64,000 bases of DNA, taken from positions 62,001-126,000 of the forward strand of contig CALUZO010000013.1 in the NCBI GenBank assembly GCA_944325305.1. Direction: 5' to 3'. The position numbers and the translations under genes were made by a program. The notes beneath the pieces are model-generated. The model did no database searches. It saw only the letters and a list, made by a program, of their open reading frames with translations, and had not been told where the DNA came from. Positions 63,345 through 64,000 of this stretch are shown here, piece by piece. This stretch comes from an uncultured Rikenellaceae bacterium. Lineage in GTDB: Bacteria > Bacteroidota > Bacteroidia > Bacteroidales > Rikenellaceae. Each line of letters begins with the position of its first letter. The first letter of the stretch is position 1.

Positions 63345-64000
63345 TTAAAATTCGTCGAAAAGCGTACCTTCTGCTGTCGGAGGCGTGATTCCGAGATGGG
63401 AATATGCAAGAGAAGTGGCCTCACGTCCCCGTGGTGTCCGTTTGAGGAATCCCTCCTTGATAAGGAATGGTTCGTAGACCTCCTCGATTGTTCCGCTGTC
63501 CTCTCCGACAGCAGTCGCTATTGTGTTTATCCCTACAGGTCCGCCGCCGAATTTCTCGATAATAGTGGTGAGGATTCGGTTGTCCATCTGGTCGAGGCCG
63601 CGTGCATCTATGTTGAGGGCCGAAAGCGCCACTTTGGTTATCTTCAGGTCTATGTGTCCTTCGCCCTTAACCATGGCAAAGTCCCTTACGCGTCGCAGGA
63701 GAGAATTGGCGATACGCGGAGTGCCCCGGCTGCGCATGGCTATTTCCAACGTAGCATCGTTGTCGATTCCTATGCCGAGTATTCCGGCTGATCGACGGAC
63801 TATGCCGGCCAATGTCTTGGAATCGTAATATTCGAGGTGGCACTGAATGCCGAACCGAGCCCGTAAGGGACTGGTGAGCAGACCGCTGCGTGTGGTGGCT
63901 CCTATCAGTGTGAATGGATTCAGTTCGATTTGTATCGAGCGTGCCGAAGGCCCCTTGTCGAGGACGATGTCGATTTTGTAGTCCTCCATTGCCGAGTAGA
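63345..64000 (-). CDS. ruvB: Holliday junction branch migration helicase RuvB (C-terminal part)
   Basis: About 218 residues visible; the N-terminus with Walker A is beyond base 64000. The sensor-I/TLIGATTR motif ([24 protein letters not shown]), [23 protein letters not shown]-type sensor II (here [13 protein letters not shown]) and the C-terminal winged helix ([30 protein letters not shown]) are complete. RuvB drives branch migration with RuvA. Convergent with murA. Confidence 0.97.
   Translation of the reverse strand, partial: [217 protein letters not shown]

Noticed and set aside
1..64000. Mobile elements, CRISPR arrays, tRNA or rRNA genes
   Set aside because: No transposase, integrase, regularly spaced repeats, cloverleaf or rRNA segment seen on either strand; the gaps were read individually by eye only.

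Overview
The window is a 64 kb piece of a chromosome from a Bacteroidota member, most likely order Bacteroidales and perhaps Rikenellaceae/Alistipes-like; the rank below order is inference. Support: many genes are preceded by the Bacteroidota -7 promoter element TAnnTTTG and few have a Shine-Dalgarno; a DUF4290 gene, typical of the phylum, lies near murA; and the QueA, Lon, sigma-54 activator and MurA sequences look Bacteroidota-like. Base composition is near 50% GC throughout. I see no prophage, insertion sequence, CRISPR array, tRNA or rRNA. This is a core-genome region.

Layout. 1-8.5 kb (minus): cell-elongation cluster mreB-mreC-mreD-mrdA-rodA followed by a calcium-type P-ATPase cut by the window edge. 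8.6-12.8 kb: purH, then gpsA and pgi on plus. 13-19 kb: a beta-helix lipoprotein, infC, thrS and pdxA. 19-26.4 kb: a secreted six-hairpin glycosidase, dnaX and lon. 26.8-32.4 kb: valS and two paralogous family 2 glycosyltransferases flanking sodB. 32.5-38 kb: an arginine cluster, GNAT-argG-argC on plus facing argB-argD on minus. 39-45.5 kb: one tight plus-strand operon of an RSH (ppGpp) gene, a DUF454-MqnB fusion, mqnD, bioF, bioG and bioC. 46.2-50.3 kb: RNase P RNA, queA and a YgiQ-type radical SAM gene. 50.5-57 kb: dnaB, a ComM/YifB ATPase, queG and an acyl-CoA ligase. 57-64 kb: a secreted hypothetical, a flippase-like membrane protein, DUF4290, a sigma-54 activator, murA and the C-terminal part of ruvB.

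How the genes fit together. The mre cluster encodes the elongasome, and murA supplies the first committed peptidoglycan step. QueA and QueG are the last two steps of queuosine synthesis. MqnB and MqnD show that menaquinone is made by the futalosine route, in an operon that also makes pimeloyl-ACP and 7-keto-8-aminopelargonate for biotin. The arginine cluster lacks a recognisable classical N-acetylglutamate synthase but has a GNAT gene directly before argG.

Most notable: the DUF454-futalosine hydrolase fusion; an A10 slippage site in dnaX with stops just behind it in both alternative frames; infC with an AUA start, cut off from thrS by a terminator and lacking rpmI-rplT; an RSH whose hydrolase residues are lost; a MurA with Asp for the fosfomycin-target Cys; a sigma-54 activator with a phosphomimetic pseudo-receiver; and an 18-bp direct repeat with 63-bp period upstream of argC.
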